Assembly (NCBI GenBank): GCA_023392115.1
Contig: JAEVZT010000114.1
Location: forward strand, 1-9,231
Length of the DNA stretch: 9,231 nucleotides
Direction: 5' to 3'
From: Chloroflexota bacterium
Lineage (GTDB): Bacteria > Chloroflexota > Anaerolineae > Aggregatilineales > Phototrophicaceae
Shown in pieces: positions 6,226 through 9,231 of the stretch (positions are counted from its first letter, which is position 1; every line of letters starts with the position of its first letter). The notes beneath the pieces were generated by a model that saw only the letters and a list, made by a program, of their open reading frames with translations, was not told the DNA's origin and ran no database searches. A program made the translations under genes and the position numbers.

Positions 6226-6480
6226 CTAGTGCTTGAAGTGTACAAATATGCGCCCGAAATTCTTGTCGTCTTTTTCGACCCGGTGATACAGCGCGCGGAT
6301 GTGCTTCTGATCTAAGTATCTCAACACTTTCTTTTTCAGCGCACCGCTCCCCTTGCCCGGGATGATCTCGACACGCGCGATCTTCTTGTCGATCGCTTCC
6401 TGCATGACACGGTTAAGCTCGGCTTCGATTTTGTCGCCGCGATTGTAGATGTCGTGTAGGTCAAGCTTCAGCTTCGCCAT
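6226..6480 (-). CDS. Stand-alone Smr-domain protein
   Basis: An 84-residue protein consisting of little more than a Smr domain, the domain found at the C-terminus of MutS2 and in stand-alone nucleases. LDLHD (6-10) is the N-terminal motif, and PGKGSGALKKKVLRYL (41-56) matches the H-G-x-G-x-G-x-L loop-helix, with K43 where the family often has H or K around G. The last strand is GRIFVHF. Family members nick DNA or cleave mRNA at stalled ribosomes; which applies here is unknown. It follows the STAS-like gene by 17 bases and is probably co-transcribed with it, with a poor Shine-Dalgarno. It is convergent to the NYN-LOTUS gene. Confidence 0.88.
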   Translation of the reverse strand: MAKLKLDLHDIYNRGDKIEAELNRVMQEAIDKKIARVEIIPGKGSGALKKKVLRYLDQKHIRALYHRVEKDDKNFGRIFVHFKH

Positions 6481-6497
6481 CGGCAGCGCGCTGGCAG

Positions 6498-6893
6498 CTA
6501 GGTCGATGACGACGCAGGCTGCTTCGCCACAAGCGCCTTGATGTAGGCTTCGGCTTCGGCGCGCGAGCCGAAAACCTTCAGCCGCTTGTAGCCGACAAGC
6601 TTGGAGATCGTCGAGACGATCATCTGCAAGCTGACCGACAAACCGACAAACGCGATCTCGCCTGCGCGCGGGTGGGTGAATCCCGGCCCGGCTTTGGCGA
6701 CGAGCCAGTTGGCAGGGATGCGCTTCAACTGCGACATGTCGACGATGGAGTGTATGACGTGCGGGATCGAGTCACGGAAAGCGCGTTCCTGCTTGTACGC
6801 TTCGACCAACTCGTCCATGTTAATCGGGTCGCTGAACTCGTAGATCAAGTGCGTTTGATCATCGCTGATCTGAAGATTTACGGGCACAATCAT
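6498..6893 (-). CDS. SpoIIAA/STAS-like small protein
   Basis: A 131-residue protein with the alternating beta-alpha pattern of SpoIIAA-like/STAS-like proteins: strands VNLQISDD and LIYEFSD, helix MDELVEAYKQERAF, strand HSIVDMSQL (48-56), then IPANWL, strand GEIAFVGL (78-85), a hydrophobic helix (LQMIVSTISKLV) and the end KVFGSRAEAEAYIKALV typical of these folds. No serine in the anti-sigma-antagonist context can be assigned with confidence, so a signalling role is only possible. In-frame starts exist at 6968, 6923 and 6893. I chose 6893 (MIVPVNLQ) because the fold begins there, but the strong GGAGG sequence at 6921-6917 leaves the choice open. It is likely first in an operon with the Smr gene. 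Confidence 0.75.
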   Translation of the reverse strand: MIVPVNLQISDDQTHLIYEFSDPINMDELVEAYKQERAFRDSIPHVIHSIVDMSQLKRIPANWLVAKAGPGFTHPRAGEIAFVGLSVSLQMIVSTISKLVGYKRLKVFGSRAEAEAYIKALVAKQPASSST

Positions 6894-6920
6894 TTCTCCA
6901 TACTCTTCACAGCCTTCCTC

Positions 6921-6933
6921 CATAATATAATTA
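6921..6933. promoter_or_regulatory. AT-rich bidirectional -10 region between divergent genes
   Basis: The sequence is an isolated AT tract in a GC-rich window. On plus it contains an exact TATAAT (6926-6931), 37 bases before the ATG at 6969. On minus it reads TATATT/TATTAT, upstream of the 6893 start. No convincing -35 box is visible at 16-18 bases on either strand, so only the -10 element is supported. Confidence 0.4.
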
Positions 6934-6968
6934 ACAAGGATTGATTGTACCTTAAGGAAAGCGAACAC

Positions 6969-7388
6969 ATGGGGTTGTCAGATCTGCGTCTTCGCAATGT
7001 TTCGAGTTGGACAATGTTTATCTTCGGGCTGCTGGCAGCGATGCTCGGCATCTTCGGCTTAATTCAGCCGGAAACCCTACTGAATATGCTCAGCTTTGAA
7101 GTCACGGAACGTGCCGCGCGTTCCGCCGGAGACTATACGCTTACTTTCGTCACCGCGTCGTCGATGGCGTCGCTCAACATGGGAGTCTATTACATGCTGG
7201 CGGCGCTGACCAACTGGAAGCCGTTCTTCCGCTGGACAGTGCCGTTCCGCATCGTCACGTTCACCGTTTTTACACTGGCGGTCGCCAATGGAATCGCGCC
7301 GACCGGTTTCCTCGGGGTTGGGGTGTGGGAACTGGTGGGTGCGCTGGCGACCGGCGCTGCGCTGTATTACGAGCGCGGACGGTCGTAA
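6969..7388 (+). CDS. Uncharacterised four-helix membrane protein
   Basis: A 139-residue protein with four predicted transmembrane segments at about 14-33 (WTMFIFGLLAAMLGIFGLIQ), 57-80, 91-110 and 113-134, short loops and basic ends (LRLRN at the start, ERGRS at the end). I do not recognise the family and no catalytic motif is visible. The loop between helices 1 and 2 is conserved-looking (PETLLNMLSFEV). The start at 6969 has AAGGA ten bases upstream; an in-frame TTG at 6945 is less likely. A perfect TATAAT lies 37 bases upstream. The next gene begins nine bases after its stop on the same strand, so they may be one transcript. Confidence 0.8.
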   Translation: MGLSDLRLRNVSSWTMFIFGLLAAMLGIFGLIQPETLLNMLSFEVTERAARSAGDYTLTFVTASSMASLNMGVYYMLAALTNWKPFFRWTVPFRIVTFTVFTLAVANGIAPTGFLGVGVWELVGALATGAALYYERGRS

Positions 7389-7397
7389 GCCTCGATC

Positions 7398-7937
7398 ATG
7401 CTGCCTGACCGGCTGTACCACTACTATGACTGCCGTCGCAGACCGTTCCGCAGCCTGTCCAATCTGCCACCGGGCGAGGCTGAAGCGGTCTTGAACGAAA
7501 TCCGGCGCGCGGGCGAGGGGTTTGCCAGCCGTCGTGCCGAGGATTACCTGTCGATCCGCCGCGCGCTAGAAGCCTACGTGCGCGCCCGGTTCATCGACAA
7601 AGGTGGCGCGCCCTTGTGCGCTCGACCGCATTACATGATCCTCGGCAGCTGCGAGTGGGTCAGGAGCTGGTACGAGGTCGGCTGCGATCTGAGCATCCCG
7701 CTAGACCGCGTTCATCCGCAGCACGTCAGCTTTACGTACGGCGACACGTTTCCGGCGATGCGATTCGTCGATGGCAAGCCGTATCGCAGGCAGGTATACA
7801 CGCTGTATGAACTGCCGGGTCTGGTCGAGCGTTACGGGCTGCCACAGATATGGAATCCTGACGGAGCGAGTGGACCTGACCGTTACATCGAGGCGCAGGT
7901 CTGGTGCGACGATCCGCTGCGCGAGTGGCTGGTGTAG
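7398..7937 (+). CDS. Conserved uncharacterised protein
   Basis: A 179-residue soluble protein. It resembles a widespread hypothetical family whose members share YHYYD near the start, FASKR.xDYL, KGG..xxRPHYM.LG.CEW...WY, SFTYGD.FP.MR..DGKPYR.QVYTL and YGLPQ.WN.DG..GP.RYIE.Q.W; all of these are visible here (residues 7-11, 42-51, 68-91, 111-136, 147-153 and 157-169). The function is unknown and I see no nucleotide-binding or protease motif. The many aromatic residues with conserved D, H, R and Y suggest an enzyme or ligand-binding fold, which is an inference. It starts nine bases after the membrane protein gene, with only a weak Shine-Dalgarno, so translation may be coupled. It ends four bases from the convergent SDR gene. 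Confidence 0.87.
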   Translation: MLPDRLYHYYDCRRRPFRSLSNLPPGEAEAVLNEIRRAGEGFASRRAEDYLSIRRALEAYVRARFIDKGGAPLCARPHYMILGSCEWVRSWYEVGCDLSIPLDRVHPQHVSFTYGDTFPAMRFVDGKPYRRQVYTLYELPGLVERYGLPQIWNPDGASGPDRYIEAQVWCDDPLREWLV

Positions 7938-7941
7938 CGGG

Positions 7942-8700
7942 TCAGGTACGCAGGTAAGAAGCGCCGTTTACGTCGATGATGCCGCCGGTCAGCATTTCCG
8001 CGCCGTCAGAGGCGAGAAACGCCGCCGTATGGGCGACATCTTCCGGCGTTGCGACGCGACCGAGCGGACTTTGGCTGCGGATCGCTTCCCACGCCGGACT
8101 CTCCTTGTCGCGCGCTGCCATGTCTGTTTCGACGACTCCCGGCGCGATCGCGTAGACATGAATATTGTGTGGAGCGAGCGCCACCGCCAGATTTTGACTC
8201 AGCGCGTTAATGGCGGCTTTGCTGGCAGCATACGCTGGCGATTCCGGCTTGCCGCGGAAGGCGGTGCGTGACGAGATGTTGATGATGCGCCCGCCCCCCG
8301 CAGCGATCATATGCTGGGCGACGCAGTACGAGACATTGGCTGTGCCGGTCAGGTTTGTCGACAGGATGCGCGACCATGCCGCCCGCCACGTCGTGTAATC
8401 GACAGCCGCCGGCGGGTGTTCCTCAAAGATACCGGCATTGTTGACCAGCACGTCGATCCGCCCGAAGGCGCTGATGACCGATTCGACCAACGTGGCGACC
8501 GCGTCCCCGTCGGCAATGTCCGCCGCGACGGCGATATGCCCATCCCCTGCAAGCTGCGCGAGCGTTGCTTCGGCGGCGGCGCGGTTGGTGTGGTAATGGA
8601 CAGCCACGCGCGCGCCTAGCCGGGCGAATTCGAGCGCGCACGCCCGCCCAATGCCGCGCGACGCACCGGTGACGAGAACATGTTTGCCGCGAAAATCCAT
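7942..8700 (-). CDS. SDR-family oxidoreductase
   Basis: A 252-residue classical short-chain dehydrogenase/reductase (PF13561), of the usual length, that would use NAD(P)H in the cytoplasm. The cofactor motif is TGASRGIG (11-18), with HYHTNR after strand 2 suggesting NADP preference. NNAG is at 87-90, N116 is in the STNLTG helix, and the catalytic residues are S144, Y157 and K161 (YAASK). PGVVETDM follows at 187-194, and the C-terminus MLTGGIIDVNGA matches the family. The ATG overlaps the stop of the preceding aldolase-family gene in a TAATG junction, with GAGG seven bases upstream inside that gene, so the two are translationally coupled. FabG-like ketoacyl reduction and sugar-acid or alcohol oxidation are both possible; the neighbour favours the latter. 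Confidence 0.93.
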   Translation of the reverse strand: MDFRGKHVLVTGASRGIGRACALEFARLGARVAVHYHTNRAAAEATLAQLAGDGHIAVAADIADGDAVATLVESVISAFGRIDVLVNNAGIFEEHPPAAVDYTTWRAAWSRILSTNLTGTANVSYCVAQHMIAAGGGRIINISSRTAFRGKPESPAYAASKAAINALSQNLAVALAPHNIHVYAIAPGVVETDMAARDKESPAWEAIRSQSPLGRVATPEDVAHTAAFLASDGAEMLTGGIIDVNGASYLRT

Positions 8701-9231
8701 TACTGCGCCTCGACCTCGCGCACCAGTTCGAGCGCGTCGTGTATCAGCTCGTCGGCGATGCGCGCGTGGTAGCAGTCAAACGGCAGGATCGGCGGGCGCA
8801 CACGATCCGACGGGTAAATCCCCTGACGGTGGAGCAGGCGTTTGAAGAAGTGGATCGAGATGTCGAGATGCTGGTTTGAGAACATCAGAGTCGGCTGCAA
8901 GCGGCGGAACAGGGCGACGGCTTCGGCGCGTTCACCCATCTGATAGCGCGTGTAAATGCGCGTGTAAACCGGGTGCAGTCCGGTCGGCATCAGGGTATGC
9001 ACGTGACGGTCGAGAGCCTCGATCATCTGCGTGACCGCCCAACCGCCGGCGACGTGCAGTTCGCCGCCGGTCGCCTGAAGCACCTCTGTATACTTCACGC
9101 CTGCCGGGACGACCTCAATCTTGATCGACTTGAACGCGTCGACGCGCTCGAATAGGTTCAGGATCAGCGGCAGCGGCAGGCCGTAGCCCTGCGCGTCCCA
9201 GTCTTGAAGCATGAGGAAGCCGGGCTGCAAA
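8700..9231 (-). CDS. Dihydrodipicolinate synthase/N-acetylneuraminate lyase family protein, 5' end outside window
   Basis: The C-terminal 176 residues of a Schiff-base class I aldolase/lyase of PF00701. The frame is open at the window edge, and the apparent TTG at 9230 is an internal leucine codon rather than a start. The active-site lysine is K37 of the fragment in AFKSIKIEVVP, matching the strand that carries the Schiff-base lysine. It is followed by GGELHVAGGWAVTQMIEALDR (about 55-75), where a GxxGxxS-like loop is usual. The helical C-terminus (FSNQHLDISIHFFKRLLHRQGI) fits the family. The substrate could be a 2-keto-3-deoxy sugar acid or a related keto acid. Lysine biosynthesis is less likely given the SDR partner and the lack of other dap genes here. 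The stop overlaps the SDR start by one base. Confidence 0.87.
   Translation of the reverse strand, partial: LQPGFLMLQDWDAQGYGLPLPLILNLFERVDAFKSIKIEVVPAGVKYTEVLQATGGELHVAGGWAVTQMIEALDRHVHTLMPTGLHPVYTRIYTRYQMGERAEAVALFRRLQPTLMFSNQHLDISIHFFKRLLHRQGIYPSDRVRPPILPFDCYHARIADELIHDALELVREVEAQ

Noticed and set aside
7771..8271. A 166-codon plus-strand frame spanning the end of the 7398 gene and part of the SDR gene
   Set aside because: It overlaps two supported genes in other frames, and the translation is basic and featureless.

Overview
The window is a compact, GC-rich bacterial chromosome segment with short intergenic gaps and no rRNA, tRNA, CRISPR array or insertion sequence that I can see. The gene types suggest a Chloroflexota (Anaerolineae-like) genome: a crtB-crtI carotenoid pair, a NYN-LOTUS protein, a small SpoIIAA/STAS-like protein and several conserved hypotheticals. 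This assignment rests on gene content and impression, not on a marker gene.

Layout. Positions 1-108 hold the 3' end of a plus-strand gene whose stop overlaps the stop of the convergent gene that follows. From 105 to 5195 five genes all lie on the minus strand. In transcription order they are a squalene/phytoene synthase (crtB-like, 4260-5195), a phytoene desaturase (crtI, 2755-4236), a rho-independent terminator (2678-2726), a class I SAM-dependent O-methyltransferase (1988-2653), a putative PD-(D/E)XK-fold protein with a C-terminal winged helix (1270-1983), and a secreted protein built of three beta-rich modules (105-1184). A 262-base divergent intergenic region (5196-5457) separates crtB from a plus-strand NYN-domain RNase-like protein with a C-terminal OST-HTH/LOTUS domain (5458-6216). 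It carries a perfect 8-bp inverted repeat and a plausible sigma70-type promoter.

Convergent to the NYN gene is a minus-strand pair: a SpoIIAA/STAS-like protein (6498-6893) followed by a stand-alone Smr-domain protein (6226-6480). An AT-rich 75-base region separates that pair from a plus-strand pair of uncharacterised genes, a four-helix membrane protein (6969-7388) and a conserved soluble protein (7398-7937). The window ends with a minus-strand, translationally coupled pair: a dihydrodipicolinate synthase/N-acetylneuraminate lyase-family protein (8700-9231, 5' end outside the window) and an SDR oxidoreductase (7942-8700).

How the genes fit together. crtB and crtI would condense geranylgeranyl diphosphate to phytoene and desaturate it. 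The terminator suggests that the three genes beyond crtI are a separate or read-through unit. The aldolase-family and SDR pair looks like a small catabolic or sugar-acid module. The NYN-LOTUS and Smr proteins are both nucleic-acid enzymes and face each other across 9 bases, but nothing in the sequence proves a joint function. No clearly new multi-gene system is evident. The best leads are the PD-(D/E)XK-like protein, the NYN-LOTUS/Smr neighbourhood and the conserved unknown at 7398.
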